The notes below the pieces were generated by a model. That model was not told the origin of the DNA. It did not search any database and worked only from the letters and a program-made list of their open reading frames with translations. Shown here piece after piece: positions 16,243-26,517 of a DNA stretch of 64,000 nucleotides. A program made the position numbers and the translations under genes. Within the stretch, counting starts at the first letter, position 1, and each line of letters begins with the position of its first letter. This stretch comes from an uncultured Christensenellaceae bacterium. GTDB lineage: Bacteria; Bacillota; Clostridia; Christensenellales; UBA3700. The stretch spans positions 248,001 through 312,000 of the forward strand of contig CAJUOU010000001.1 of NCBI GenBank assembly GCA_910588545.1, given 5' to 3'.

Positions 16243-18396
16243 ATGGATTACAGCAAATTACTTAACAGCGAACAACTTTTACCTGTTTACGATACAGAAG
16301 GTCAAGTTTTGGTGCTTGCGGGTGCGGGCAGCGGGAAAACACGTGTTTTAACACATAGGATTGCCTATTTGCTTGACGAAAAAGGTGTGGACGGATACAA
16401 CATTCTTGCAATAACTTTTACTAATAAAGCTGCAAGAGAAATGCTTGAAAGAGTGCAAAAAATAACGGGTAGAAGTGATATTTGGGTATCTACTTTCCAC
16501 AGTTTTTGTGCCAAAGTTTTACGCTATGAAATTGAAAATCTAGGATATACCTCCAATTTTTCTATTTTTACGGCCTCTGATTCCGCAAGAGTGGTTACCA
16601 GAATTTTAAAAAGCCTTAATGTGGAGGAAAAGGACGCAAAAAATATACGAAGTCATATAAGCAATGTTAAAAATATGGGGGCATCAATCGACGAGTATTG
16701 CTTGGCGCTAGGCGGAAAAAATACCGATTTGATAAAGGAAGTTTATTTACGATACGAAAAGGAACTTAGGGATAACAACGCTTTGGACTTTGACGATTTA
16801 ATGCTTAAAACAGTGCAACTTTTTAAGGAATTTCCTGAGGTTAGGAGCAAATATCAAGAAAGATTTAAGTACATACATGTTGACGAGTTTCAGGATACAA
16901 ACAAAATCCAAATGTTACTTGTACGTATGCTTGCTTTTAAGCATGGTAATTTGTTTGTTGTAGGGGATGATGACCAAAGTATTTACGGTTGGCGAGGTGC
17001 GGAAGTAGGTAATATTTTGAATTTTCAAAAAGTTTATCCTAATTGCAGAATCTACAAATTGCAACAAAACTATCGTAGTACTCAAAATATTCTTGATTGC
17101 GCAAACAAAGTCATTGCTCAAAACAAACAAAGGATGGGCAAAGAGCTTTGGACAGGCGGCGAAAAGGGTGTAAAAGTGGAGTACAAGTCTTGCTACAATG
17201 ATAAGGAAGAAGTGGACTATGTGCTTGGCGAGATACGAAAACTTTGCGACTATAACGGCTATAATTTGAGCGATTTTGCAATATTGGTAAGACTTAACAG
17301 CCTTACACGTAATTTTGAGGAAAAAATGAATATGTACGGCATAAATTACAAGCTTATCGGTGGCTTTAAGTTTTATGACCGTAAAGAGATTATGGATACA
17401 ATCGCGTATTTGCGAATGGTTGCAAATCCTCTTGACAGCGAAAGTATTGTACGAATTATTAATTTTCCTAAACGCGGCATTGGTGATACTGCAATACAAA
17501 GGCTTAGAGAGTATTGCAGTGTAAGCGGACAAAGTATGATTGATGCGTTGCTTGATATTGAAAACAATACCGTTTTAAGCAAGGCAATGAGAGATAAATT
17601 TGCAAAATTTACTGAATTGATTGTAGATTTAATGAGAGCAAAACTCGATAAAAGTTTTGAAGATTTTGCAAAGTATTTGATTGAAAAAGTTGATTTTTAC
17701 TCTGCTTACGATATCGATAATGCAGAAGATAAAAACAAACTTGAAAATATTGACGAATTTATGACAATAATTCATGAGTACTGCGAGCAAAACAAAGGTG
17801 CTACATTGGAAGACTTTATGCAATCTATTTCGCTTGTCAGTGACGGAGATGAAGAAGACCTTGGCGATTACGTAACTATTGCAACGGTACATGGTGTAAA
17901 AGGCTTGGAGTACAAAGTCGTATTTATTGTGGGATTGGAAGAAAATATTTTCCCAAGCGGAAGAGCGTTAGGTAACCCTATGGAAATGGAAGAGGAGCGT
18001 CGCTGTATGTATGTTGCCATAACAAGGGCTCAAGACAGACTTTATTTGACAAGTGCAGGCAATAGGTACAGATTTGGAAAAGTAGAATACAATATGGTAA
18101 GTAGGTTTGTTCAAGAGGCCGGACTTATTCAAAAAGACCCTGCAAAGTTTACTCCACTTAAGACTTCGGAGTATGCTAATATTGCAAGGGAAAGACCTAA
18201 TACAATGCCTAACACAATCAAACCGAATTTGAGTAAAGACATTAGTAAGTTTAATGTTGGAAGTGCTGTTGTACATGCAAGGTACGGCGAGGGTGTTATT
18301 GTGGCAATGGACGGAAATACCGCAACAATTTTGTTTGCAAAACTAGGAAATAAAAATTTCAACTTAACACTTGCACCGATAGAATTGAAAAAATAG
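16243..18396 (+). CDS. pcrA: ATP-dependent DNA helicase PcrA/UvrD
   Basis: 717 residues. Superfamily 1A motifs are in order: motif I AGAGSGKTRVLTHR (residues ~26-39), Ia ITFTNKAAREM, II VDEFQDTN, III VVGDDDQSIYGWRGAE, IV YRST, V VHGVKGLEYKVVF, VI YVAITRAQDRLYL. The enzyme unwinds DNA 3'-to-5' in nucleotide excision repair and plasmid or fork processing. The C-terminus ends with the Tudor-like segment GSAVVHARYGEGVIV that contacts RNA polymerase in PcrA. The start follows AAAGGTATTATAT. ligA follows after 147 bases, as in many Bacillota. Confidence 0.95.
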   Translation: MDYSKLLNSEQLLPVYDTEGQVLVLAGAGSGKTRVLTHRIAYLLDEKGVDGYNILAITFTNKAAREMLERVQKITGRSDIWVSTFHSFCAKVLRYEIENLGYTSNFSIFTASDSARVVTRILKSLNVEEKDAKNIRSHISNVKNMGASIDEYCLALGGKNTDLIKEVYLRYEKELRDNNALDFDDLMLKTVQLFKEFPEVRSKYQERFKYIHVDEFQDTNKIQMLLVRMLAFKHGNLFVVGDDDQSIYGWRGAEVGNILNFQKVYPNCRIYKLQQNYRSTQNILDCANKVIAQNKQRMGKELWTGGEKGVKVEYKSCYNDKEEVDYVLGEIRKLCDYNGYNLSDFAILVRLNSLTRNFEEKMNMYGINYKLIGGFKFYDRKEIMDTIAYLRMVANPLDSESIVRIINFPKRGIGDTAIQRLREYCSVSGQSMIDALLDIENNTVLSKAMRDKFAKFTELIVDLMRAKLDKSFEDFAKYLIEKVDFYSAYDIDNAEDKNKLENIDEFMTIIHEYCEQNKGATLEDFMQSISLVSDGDEEDLGDYVTIATVHGVKGLEYKVVFIVGLEENIFPSGRALGNPMEMEEERRCMYVAITRAQDRLYLTSAGNRYRFGKVEYNMVSRFVQEAGLIQKDPAKFTPLKTSEYANIARERPNTMPNTIKPNLSKDISKFNVGSAVVHARYGEGVIVAMDGNTATILFAKLGNKNFNLTLAPIELKK

Positions 18397-18543
18397 ATAT
18401 ATGGTTTGTTGTAAACTTGCGTGATTAAATTTAAATAAAAATTTATTTTTATAATTAGGAACTATAATAAAAATTTTGGCAAAAAAGTGCGTAAACCGCA
18501 CGAAAATCGATATTAATTATATTAAACGGGTATAGGTAAGATT

Positions 18544-20487
18544 ATGGAAAGAATGACTGAATTGGTACAAAAGTTAAATGAGTATGCTTATAGATACTAT
18601 ACTTTGGATGAGCCTATTGTTTCGGATAAGGAATATGATGTGCTATACGACGAACTTGTTGAGTTGGAAAAAAGTAGCGGGGTCGTATTGCCGGATTCCC
18701 CAACACACAGGGTCGGAGGAGAGTTGTTAAAACAATTTGACAGCTATACACATAAACAAAGGCTTTATTCGCTTGCAAAAAGTCAATCGACGGAAGAATT
18801 GAAAAGTTGGTGGACAAGGTGCACCAATTCGCTTAATATCGATAAAATGTTTTGCTCGGTAGAGTTTAAGTATGACGGTCTTACCGTAAATTTATCATAT
18901 AAAAACGGAGAGTTGGTAAGGGCAACTACTCGTGGTAACGGCGTTAAGGGAGAAGTTGTTACAAGCGGGGCAAAAACTATACGTACTATACCTTTGACTA
19001 TCCCATTTAAAGGAGAAATCGAAGTTCAGGGCGAGTGTATAATGAGGTTGTCCGAGCTTGAAAAATACAATAATACACACGACATACCATTAAAAAATGC
19101 AAGGAATGCCGCAGCAGGTGCACTTAGAAATCTTGACCCTAAAGTTACTGCGGATAGGCACTTGGATTTTATGGCTTACAGCGTTGGATATTCGGATATT
19201 AATTTTGACAGCCAAAAAGATATGGTCGAATTTTTGGTGCAAAACAAATTCAGAATCGGGGATTTTGTTAAGTACGCGGACAATATGACTGATATTATTG
19301 CACTTATAAACGAAATCGAGTCCAAAAGAAACTCGCTTGATTATTTGATTGACGGTGCTGTTGTCAAAATTAACGAACAAAAATATAGGACAGAACTTGG
19401 TTTTACAGAAAAGTCTCCTCGTTGGGCGATTGCTTATAAATACGAGGCAGAAGAAGTTACAACAATTTTAAAAGACGTGATATGGCAAGTATCCAGAACA
19501 GGAAAATTAAATCCGCTTGCCGTATTGGAGCCTGTAGAGTTGTGCGGTGCAACTGTCTCGAGGGCAACGCTTAACAACCTTGACGATATTGCAAAAAAAG
19601 GAGTTAAGATTGGCAGTAGAGTTTTTGTAAGGCGTAGTAATGACGTAATACCCGAAATTTTGGGTGTTGCCGAAGATAATGACGGAAAGACTATTTTGCC
19701 ACCTGATAAATGTCCGTCTTGCGGAGGGGATGTAAAAGTGGACGGAGCATTTGTTTATTGCACAAACAAAGATAATTGCGGTGCTGTTCATATTTCCCGA
19801 CTTGACCATTTTGCAAGCAGAGAGGCAATGAACATAGAAGGACTTTCCGAAAAAACCATATTGCAACTTTACAATTTAGGTTTTTTAAGGGATATAGACG
19901 ATTTGTACGATTTAACAGCCGACCAACTTTTTCAAGCAGAAGGTTTTAAGGATAAAAAGGTCAACAATATTTTAAATGCTATTGAGCAGAGTAAAAATAC
20001 GACATTGGATAATTTTATTTATTCTTTAGGCATTGCAAACATAGGAAAAAAGTCTGCAAAACAGCTTGCGGATAAGTTTAAGTCTTTGGAAAATTTGCAA
20101 AACGCAACGGTAGAAGATTTGCTGAATTTGGACGATTTTGGCGAAATTATGGCGACAGGTGTTTATAATTATTTTAAAGAGCCAACATCTGCAAAATTGA
20201 TTGACAATTTGTTGAAAAAGGGCGTGAAAATCGAGTTTAAAGAACAAAAAGAGGGTGTATTGACAGGTGTGAATATTTGTTTGACAGGCAGTATTTCCAT
20301 ACCTAGAGGAAAGGCTAAACAACTTATTATCGATAACGGCGGCAGTGTATCCGACAGTGTGTCTAAAAATGTGAATGTCGTTGTTTATGGCACAGATGCG
20401 GGGTCAAAACTCGACAAAGCAAAAAAACTAGGTGTTGAGCTTTGGACGGAGCAAGATTTTTTTGAAAAAATAAATTATGAAGGTTAA
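18544..20487 (+). CDS. ligA: NAD-dependent DNA ligase
   Basis: 647 residues, slightly shorter than the common ~670. The adenylation active site is EFKYDGLTVNLSY (lysine near residue 109). Then come the OB fold, the four-Cys zinc finger (CPSCGGD...YCTNKDNC, about 395-417), helix-hairpin-helix repeats (LGIANIGKKSAKQLADKF), and a C-terminal BRCT domain (from ~578). It seals nicks in replication and repair using NAD+. The start ATG follows GGGTATAGGTAAGATT, a weak site; ATG at 18553 is an alternative. A copy of the dispersed GAAAATCGATATTA motif lies 30 bases upstream. Confidence 0.95.
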   Translation: MERMTELVQKLNEYAYRYYTLDEPIVSDKEYDVLYDELVELEKSSGVVLPDSPTHRVGGELLKQFDSYTHKQRLYSLAKSQSTEELKSWWTRCTNSLNIDKMFCSVEFKYDGLTVNLSYKNGELVRATTRGNGVKGEVVTSGAKTIRTIPLTIPFKGEIEVQGECIMRLSELEKYNNTHDIPLKNARNAAAGALRNLDPKVTADRHLDFMAYSVGYSDINFDSQKDMVEFLVQNKFRIGDFVKYADNMTDIIALINEIESKRNSLDYLIDGAVVKINEQKYRTELGFTEKSPRWAIAYKYEAEEVTTILKDVIWQVSRTGKLNPLAVLEPVELCGATVSRATLNNLDDIAKKGVKIGSRVFVRRSNDVIPEILGVAEDNDGKTILPPDKCPSCGGDVKVDGAFVYCTNKDNCGAVHISRLDHFASREAMNIEGLSEKTILQLYNLGFLRDIDDLYDLTADQLFQAEGFKDKKVNNILNAIEQSKNTTLDNFIYSLGIANIGKKSAKQLADKFKSLENLQNATVEDLLNLDDFGEIMATGVYNYFKEPTSAKLIDNLLKKGVKIEFKEQKEGVLTGVNICLTGSISIPRGKAKQLIIDNGGSVSDSVSKNVNVVVYGTDAGSKLDKAKKLGVELWTEQDFFEKINYEG

Positions 20488-20567
20488 TATTCCGTTTTTA
20501 AATTATCGATAGCCAACAGCTATGAAAATAAAAAACAACAATATTTTAATTAACAAATAAAACAAAA

Positions 20568-20596
20568 AAATGGCTTTGATTTCAAAGTCATTTTTT
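20568..20596 (+). terminator. Terminator after ligA
   Basis: Stem AATGGCTTTGA / TCAAAGTCATT with one G-T wobble, followed by a run of six T. Confidence 0.75.
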
Positions 20597-20690
20597 GTTA
20601 AAATTTTTGCATATTTTGTAATAAACTGCCGTAAAAACAGTCGAAAAAAGTTTAAATACTTTTTTATTTTAAATATTTAGTATACTTTAC

Positions 20691-20719
20691 TTGTAATATT
20701 AATAATTTTGTGTTAAAAT
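20691..20719 (+). promoter_or_regulatory. Promoter for the yicC-gmk-rpoZ-coaBC-priA cluster
   Basis: TTGTAA (20691-20696), 17-bp spacer, TAAAAT (20714-20719), ~50 bases before yicC. No further promoter or terminator is obvious for many kilobases downstream. Confidence 0.68.
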
Positions 20720-20769
20720 ATATCAGTAAAAATATATTTTAAAGGCTAATGTAGGTTAGGAGATTATTT

Positions 20770-21645
20770 ATGTTAAGTATGACCGGTTATGGTAAGGGAG
20801 AAGTTGAGGAAAACAACTTGAAAATAGTGGTGGAGATTAAATCCGTCAACCATAGATTTTTGGATTTGGGAATAAAATTGCCAAGACTGCTTATATCTTT
20901 TGAAGATAGCATACGTAACCATATAAAAAGCCGCATTGCAAGAGGACACCTTGATATTTTTGTAAATTATCAAAATTTGACGGGCGAGCAAGATAACATA
21001 ACTTTTAACGACAGTTTGGTTGCAAAATATTTAGGTATCGCTCAAGATATTTCTAATAAATACAATATCGAAAACAATGTAAATGTAAGCAATTTGTTTG
21101 AGTTAAAAGGAATAATCGAAGAGGACGAAAGTACTATTGACAACGAACTTACTCAAAAGCTTATAATAAATGCGCTTGACATTGCTTTGGATAACCTTGT
21201 TGCGATGAGGTCGGTTGAAGGTAACAAAATCGAAAATAACTTGCTTGAAAAGTTGGATATTTTAACGGAAGTTGTGGCAAAAATTCAAGAATATGCACCT
21301 ATTCAGGTAAAAAATTATCGTGATAAATTGAGGAACAGAGTTCAAGAAGCCCTTGGCGATGTGCAGATTGACGAAAATAAGCTTATGAACGAAATAGTTT
21401 TCTATGCAGATAAAGTAGCAACTGACGAAGAGTTTACAAGGCTTAATGCACATATCGCACATTTTAAGGAGATTACACAAAATAAAGGTGCTATAGGCAG
21501 AAGTTTGGATTTCATTACACAGGAAATGAATAGGGAGTCAAACACAATAGGCTCTAAATGCAGCGATTTATCGGTTAGTAATTATGTTTTGACACTGAAA
21601 ACCGAAATTGAAAAAATAAGAGAACAAATTCAAAATATCGAATAA
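20770..21645 (+). CDS. yicC: YicC/YloC family endoribonuclease
   Basis: 291 residues, usual length. It opens with the family signature MLSMTGYGKGE and ISV-like KSVNHRFLD, and ends with the DUF1732 block DFITQEMNRESNTIGSK. YicC/YloC proteins are endoribonucleases that cut single-stranded RNA in the cytoplasm. The start follows GGTTAGGAGATTATTT. As in Bacillus, gmk and rpoZ follow, but the remA gene that usually sits between yloC and gmk is absent (gap of only 48 bases). Confidence 0.93.
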   Translation: MLSMTGYGKGEVEENNLKIVVEIKSVNHRFLDLGIKLPRLLISFEDSIRNHIKSRIARGHLDIFVNYQNLTGEQDNITFNDSLVAKYLGIAQDISNKYNIENNVNVSNLFELKGIIEEDESTIDNELTQKLIINALDIALDNLVAMRSVEGNKIENNLLEKLDILTEVVAKIQEYAPIQVKNYRDKLRNRVQEALGDVQIDENKLMNEIVFYADKVATDEEFTRLNAHIAHFKEITQNKGAIGRSLDFITQEMNRESNTIGSKCSDLSVSNYVLTLKTEIEKIREQIQNIE

Positions 21646-21693
21646 GTTTATCTTGAGTATTCATAAAATTATATGTCAAAAATCGAGGGTAAT

Positions 21694-22302
21694 ATGAAAA
21701 AAGGACTGTTGATTGTTTTAAGTGGACCATCGGGAGCCGGTAAAGGTACATTGCTTGCCGAAGTGAAAAAGAAAGGACTTGATTTTGTTTTGTCAATATC
21801 CGTTACTACAAGGCAACCGCGTAATATGGAAGTGGATGGAGTAAATTACTTTTTCAAAACCAAAGAACAAGTAAAAAATATGATTGCAAATGGGGAACTT
21901 TTGGAGTCAAAGCAAGTATACGGCGACGAATATTACGGCACATCCAAGCAATTTGTGGAAATGAATTTGAATGCAGGTCGTGATGTCGTGCTTGAGATTG
22001 ATACCGAGGGAGCGTTTGAAGTAAAAAGTAAAATGCCCGATGCGGTTTTGATATTTATAGTTCCGAAAGATTTGGAAACTTTGCACGCTAGGCTTGTAGG
22101 CAGAGGCACGGAAACCGCAGAACAAGTTGCAAAAAGATTCGGTAAGGCAAAAGAGGAAATCGCAAAGGCAGTACGTTATGACTATTTGATTATAAACGAT
22201 AATATTGATACTTGTGCTGAGGAATTTATAAGCATTGTAAAATGCGAAAAACTAAAAGTACATTACGAGAGCAATAAAAAACTAATCGAACAATTAATTT
22301 AA
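21694..22302 (+). CDS. gmk: Guanylate kinase
   Basis: 202 residues. The P-loop GPSGAGKGT lies at residues 9-17 and the GMP-binding segment is SVTTRQPRNMEVDGVNYFF. It phosphorylates GMP to GDP. The in-frame ATG at 21673 is less likely: the ATG at 21694 lies after CGAGGGTAAT and gives the conserved N-terminus MKKGLLIVLSGPSG. In the yicC-gmk-rpoZ order common in Bacillota. Confidence 0.95.
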   Translation: MKKGLLIVLSGPSGAGKGTLLAEVKKKGLDFVLSISVTTRQPRNMEVDGVNYFFKTKEQVKNMIANGELLESKQVYGDEYYGTSKQFVEMNLNAGRDVVLEIDTEGAFEVKSKMPDAVLIFIVPKDLETLHARLVGRGTETAEQVAKRFGKAKEEIAKAVRYDYLIINDNIDTCAEEFISIVKCEKLKVHYESNKKLIEQLI

Positions 22303-22400
22303 TCAAATCAATATAATATTAAAAAGTTGTAATGATTTTTATCAAGTAATTAATGCGTAATCGCAAATTAAATATAAAACAATTTAGGAGGGTATGCTTT

Positions 22401-22598
22401 ATGATGATAGAGCCACCAATTGACAAACTAATTAAAAAGGCAGAGTGTAGATACGCTTTGGTTATGGGGGTTGCTAATCGTGCAAAACAACTTGTAACTC
22501 AAGAGGCGGATTATTTGGAAGCTACACATAAAAAGCCAATCAGCGTTGCTGCAAAAGAAGTTTACGAAGGTAAAGTCGTAATCTCAAGGCATCACTAA
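22401..22598 (+). CDS. rpoZ: DNA-directed RNA polymerase omega subunit
   Basis: 65 residues. The conserved core RYALVMGVANRAKQL and KPISVAAKEVYEGKV identify omega, which helps RNA polymerase assembly. A longer frame from 22353 exists, but ATG at 22401 follows TTAGGAGGGTATGCTTT and matches the family's N-terminus (IEPPIDKLI). The stop overlaps the coaBC start (TAATG), giving translational coupling. Confidence 0.92.
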   Translation: MMIEPPIDKLIKKAECRYALVMGVANRAKQLVTQEADYLEATHKKPISVAAKEVYEGKVVISRHH

Positions 22599-23779
22599 TG
22601 CTAAGCGGAAAAAATATTGTCCTTGGCGTGACAGGCGGTATTGCTTGCTACAAAGCTTGCGATATTGTAAGCCGTCTTGTAAAACTTGGGGCATGTGTAG
22701 ATGTTATCATGACAAAAAATGCAACGGAATTCGTAAGTCCAAAGACTTTCGAATCCTTGTCGCATAGACAAGTCGTGGTAGATACATTTCAAAAAATAGA
22801 AAAGTTTGAAATTGAGCATATTTCGCTTGCACAAAAAGCGGATTTATTTTTGATTGCTCCTGCAACCTATAATATTATTGGCAAGATTGCAAACGGCATT
22901 GCAGACGATATGTTAACGACAACCATAGCAGCCGCAAAAAGGGCAATTAAAGTGATTTGTCCCGCAATGAACACCAATATGTACACCAATGAAATTTGCA
23001 TAAGCAATTTAAAAAAATTGAAGGAACTTGGTTTTGTTCAAGTGCAGCCGATTAGCGGTAGACTTGCTTGCGGAGATATAGGTGTCGGTAAAATGCAAGA
23101 GCCTGATGTTATAGTAAAAAAAGTATGCGAACTTTTGTGTGGCAAACAGGATTTGACAGGCAAAAGAGTTTTGATAACTTGCGGCGGTACAGAGGAAGCT
23201 ATCGATTCAGTTAGGGTTATTACAAATCATTCAAGCGGCAAAATGGGCATTGCAATTTGCAAGGAATGTAAAAAACGCGGTGCACAAGTTACGCTTGTTG
23301 CGGGTAAGGTAAGCGTAAAAATTCCGGAGCTTGACAAGGTAGTAGTAGTAAGCACAACAATGCAAATGTATGACGCCGTTTTGGATAATTCAAAAGTAGC
23401 AGATTATGTTATAATGGCTGCCGCACCAAGCGACTACAGGCCTAAGCAAGTGGCAAGTAACAAAATAAAAAGTGAAAATTTGGTTTTGGAGCTTGTTAAA
23501 AACCCCGATATTGCAGCTGCGGTCGGTAAAAATAAGAAAGATACAAAGCTTGTGATTTTTAGCGCAGAAACAGAAAATTTGATTGAAAATGCTAAAGGCA
23601 AACTTGCTAAGAAAAATGCGGATATGGTAGTTGCAAACGATGTTACAAAGGAAGGTGCGGGCTTTAATGTCGATAGTAATATTGTAACGATTATCACAAA
23701 AAATAGTGTTAAAGATTTTGATAAAATGTCAAAAGACGATGTCGCAAAAATAATAGTTGACAATATGTTGGACTTGTAA
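22598..23779 (+). CDS. coaBC: Bifunctional phosphopantothenoylcysteine decarboxylase / phosphopantothenate-cysteine ligase
   Basis: 393 residues. The N-terminal CoaC flavoprotein has VTGGIACYKAC, the catalytic His in EHISLAQKAD, PAMNTNMY, and the flap Cys in GRLACGDIGVGKM. The C-terminal CoaB half starts near residue 186 with VLITCGGTEE and carries ITNHSSGKMG. It makes 4'-phosphopantetheine for coenzyme A from phosphopantothenate, cysteine and CTP. Start overlaps the rpoZ stop. Confidence 0.95.
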   Translation: MLSGKNIVLGVTGGIACYKACDIVSRLVKLGACVDVIMTKNATEFVSPKTFESLSHRQVVVDTFQKIEKFEIEHISLAQKADLFLIAPATYNIIGKIANGIADDMLTTTIAAAKRAIKVICPAMNTNMYTNEICISNLKKLKELGFVQVQPISGRLACGDIGVGKMQEPDVIVKKVCELLCGKQDLTGKRVLITCGGTEEAIDSVRVITNHSSGKMGIAICKECKKRGAQVTLVAGKVSVKIPELDKVVVVSTTMQMYDAVLDNSKVADYVIMAAAPSDYRPKQVASNKIKSENLVLELVKNPDIAAAVGKNKKDTKLVIFSAETENLIENAKGKLAKKNADMVVANDVTKEGAGFNVDSNIVTIITKNSVKDFDKMSKDDVAKIIVDNMLDL

Positions 23780-23808
23780 ACCGCTTATTGTTATAGGTAC
23801 AATAGATT

Positions 23809-26004
23809 ATGATTGCAAAAGTTATAGTTGATATCTCTAATAGCGAAGTCGATAAAATATTCGATTACTTGATTCCCTCAAATTTTGAACTGACGGTGGG
23901 CGACAGGGTACTTGTTCCGTTCGGCAGTAGAAGTGTTGAGGGCTTTTGCATAAAAATAACAGATTGTAGCGACGGCAACTTTAAATTAAAAGAAATTATA
24001 AAAAAACTTGATGAAAACCCTTTGATTAAGCCTGAAATGATTGCTTTGGCGGAGTTTATGAAAGACAAATTTTATTTGCGTTTTGTAGATGTATTAAGGC
24101 TTTTTATTCCGTCTAAATTGCGAGGTAATAAAGTAAAGGCTTTGCAAAGGGAGTTTTGTACACTTGCGGGGGAAGATATTGAGGCACTTAAGTCATTAAT
24201 AAGCCCTCGTGCAAAAAGTCAGCATGCGATAATAGATAGGCTTGCAAACGGCGGAGAGTATTTGACCGTGCTTAATACGGAGTTTTCCCCAAGTGTAATT
24301 AATAGTCTTGTGCAAAAAGGCATCATAATAAAAAACAAGCAAGAAGTACTGAGAAAACCGCCTGTCGATACAGATAAAAATGCGGATAAAGTCGAACTTA
24401 CAAATACACAAAAAAGTGCTATAGAGCAAATAAACAACAGTGATAAAAGTGTGGTACTTTTGCATGGTGTGACGGGCTCGGGCAAGACGGAAGTGTATAT
24501 GTCGCTTATCGAAAATGCTTTAAAATCGGGCAAAACCGCGATTGCACTTGTGCCTGAAATATCTTTGACACCACAAATTTTAAGAGTTTTTCGTGCGAGA
24601 TTCGGTGACGATATAGCAATGTTGCACAGCGGACTTTCGGACGGGGAAAGGTATGATGAGTGGCGAAGAATTTATGACGGCGATGCGAAAATAGTTGTCG
24701 GTGCACGTTCTGCCATATTTGCGCCACTTGAAAATTTGGGGATAATTATTATTGACGAAGAGCATGACAGCAGTTACATAAGTGAGTCAAACCCAAGGTT
24801 TAGGACATTGGAAGTTGCAGAATTTAGGGCAAAATACAATGGCTGTAAAGTGGTTTTGGGCAGTGCTACACCTAGCGTGGAAAGTTACAACAACGCGAGG
24901 CTAAACAAAATAGGTCTTGCGGAAATGAATCAAAGAATATCCAAAAACGGTATGCCGCAAATACAAATCGTGGATATGGCACAAGAACTTAGGACGGGTA
25001 ATTTTTCCGTTTTTTCAATGGAGTTTCAACAAAAATTGAAAGATGCAGTAAAAAACGGAAATCAAGCAATGGTGTTTATAAACCGCCGTGGATACGCATC
25101 GTATATGCAATGCAAGAGTTGCGGTTATATTGCAAAATGCACCGATTGCGATATTGCACTTACTTATCATAAGGAAGATAATATGCTAAAGTGCCATTAT
25201 TGCGGCAAAAGATTTAAACCGCTTGATATTTGTCCTAACTGTCACAGTGAAAGCATAAAACAGGGCAAAATAGGCACTGAAAAAGTTGTGAGGGAATTGC
25301 AAAATTTGCTTGGAGAAGATGTCAAAATTTTGCGAATGGACAATGATACTACCACTACAAAAACGGCCTATCTTGATATTTTAGGGGCTTTTCGCAGAGG
25401 GGAAGCACAGGTACTTGTAGGTACACAAATGATTGTAAAAGGGCATGACTTCCCAAACGTTACTTTGGTAGGTGTGCTTGATGCGGATATGAGCTTGTAT
25501 TTTAGTGATTATAGGGCGTGTGAGCGAACATTTCAACTAATCACTCAGGTTTCGGGAAGAGCCGGCAGAAAGGACAAGCTAGGCGAAGTTATCATACAAA
25601 CCTATTCGCCTAAACATTACTTATTTAATTTTGTAAAAAACTATGATTATAAAGGTTTTTTCGATAAAGAGTTAAATACAAGGCAAGTGACTAATTTCCC
25701 TCCGTTTACAACTATTGTAAGGGTTTTGGTTACAAATGAGACGGAAGAAAAAAGCTTGAATTGCACAAAAAAGATTTACGATTGCTTAAAAGATTTAAAA
25801 GCCGAATATTTTAAAGAATTTGTGTATATGCAGGCGATGAAATCGCCTATAAATAAAATTCAAAATAAATATAGATATCAAATTGTACTTAGGATAAAAA
25901 GGCAATTTGAGAGCGAAATATTGGGAAAAATTTATCAAATAGTAGACAATAATAAACAAGGTAACAGTGTTTTTGTGGAAATCAATCCGCAAAATATGAG
26001 TTAA
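23809..26004 (+). CDS. priA: Primosomal protein N' (replication restart helicase)
   Basis: 731 residues. Helicase motifs include Walker A HGVTGSGKTEVY (~residues 219-230), the DEEH box IIDEEHDSSY, and GRAGR near the end. Between the helicase lobes are paired Cys zinc sites (CKSCGYIAKCTDC...CHYCG...CPNCHS). PriA recognises stalled forks and reloads the replicative helicase. The N-terminal DNA-binding domain begins ...VDISNSEVDKIFDYLIP, typical. No strong ribosome binding site; def follows after 10 bases. Confidence 0.95.
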   Translation: MIAKVIVDISNSEVDKIFDYLIPSNFELTVGDRVLVPFGSRSVEGFCIKITDCSDGNFKLKEIIKKLDENPLIKPEMIALAEFMKDKFYLRFVDVLRLFIPSKLRGNKVKALQREFCTLAGEDIEALKSLISPRAKSQHAIIDRLANGGEYLTVLNTEFSPSVINSLVQKGIIIKNKQEVLRKPPVDTDKNADKVELTNTQKSAIEQINNSDKSVVLLHGVTGSGKTEVYMSLIENALKSGKTAIALVPEISLTPQILRVFRARFGDDIAMLHSGLSDGERYDEWRRIYDGDAKIVVGARSAIFAPLENLGIIIIDEEHDSSYISESNPRFRTLEVAEFRAKYNGCKVVLGSATPSVESYNNARLNKIGLAEMNQRISKNGMPQIQIVDMAQELRTGNFSVFSMEFQQKLKDAVKNGNQAMVFINRRGYASYMQCKSCGYIAKCTDCDIALTYHKEDNMLKCHYCGKRFKPLDICPNCHSESIKQGKIGTEKVVRELQNLLGEDVKILRMDNDTTTTKTAYLDILGAFRRGEAQVLVGTQMIVKGHDFPNVTLVGVLDADMSLYFSDYRACERTFQLITQVSGRAGRKDKLGEVIIQTYSPKHYLFNFVKNYDYKGFFDKELNTRQVTNFPPFTTIVRVLVTNETEEKSLNCTKKIYDCLKDLKAEYFKEFVYMQAMKSPINKIQNKYRYQIVLRIKRQFESEILGKIYQIVDNNKQGNSVFVEINPQNMS

Positions 26005-26014
26005 AGGAGAAAAT

Positions 26015-26479
26015 ATGGCAGTTAGAGATATAGTAAAGGACGGAGACCCTATTTTAAGAAAAAAATGCAGACCTGTGGAAGTGTTTGACGAAAAATTAGG
26101 CAAACTACTTGACGATATGAGAGAAACTATGAATAAAGCGGACGGAGTAGGTCTTGCAGGACCTCAAGTAGGTATTTTAAGACAAGTTGTCGTAATAGAG
26201 GTTGGCGATTTTTATGTGGAGTTGATTAATCCGGAAATATTGGAGACTTCAGGCGAACAAATAGGTGTGGAAGGTTGCCTTAGCGTAGAGGGTAAAAATT
26301 GCTATGTAGCAAGACCTAACTTTGTAAAAGTAAAGTACTGCGATAGATACGGTAAACAAATGTTGCTGGAATGTGAGGGATTACCTGCACGCGCGGTTTT
26401 TCACGAAACTGACCATTTGCAAGGCGTATTGTTTTACGATAAGGAATATAAAGGCAAAGTTAGCAGAAAGAAACTATAA
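26015..26479 (+). CDS. def: Peptide deformylase
   Basis: 154 residues. The three family motifs are present: GVGLAGPQVG (~residues 45-54), EGCLS with the metal-binding Cys (~89-93), and HETDH (HExxH, ~130-134). The enzyme removes the formyl group from new proteins. The start follows AAAGGAGAAAAT. It lies directly before fmt, which adds that formyl group to initiator tRNA, an ancient pairing. Confidence 0.96.
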   Translation: MAVRDIVKDGDPILRKKCRPVEVFDEKLGKLLDDMRETMNKADGVGLAGPQVGILRQVVVIEVGDFYVELINPEILETSGEQIGVEGCLSVEGKNCYVARPNFVKVKYCDRYGKQMLLECEGLPARAVFHETDHLQGVLFYDKEYKGKVSRKKL

Positions 26480-26517
26480 TAAACATTTAAAAATGTTTTA
26501 CCAATAAGGATTATTTA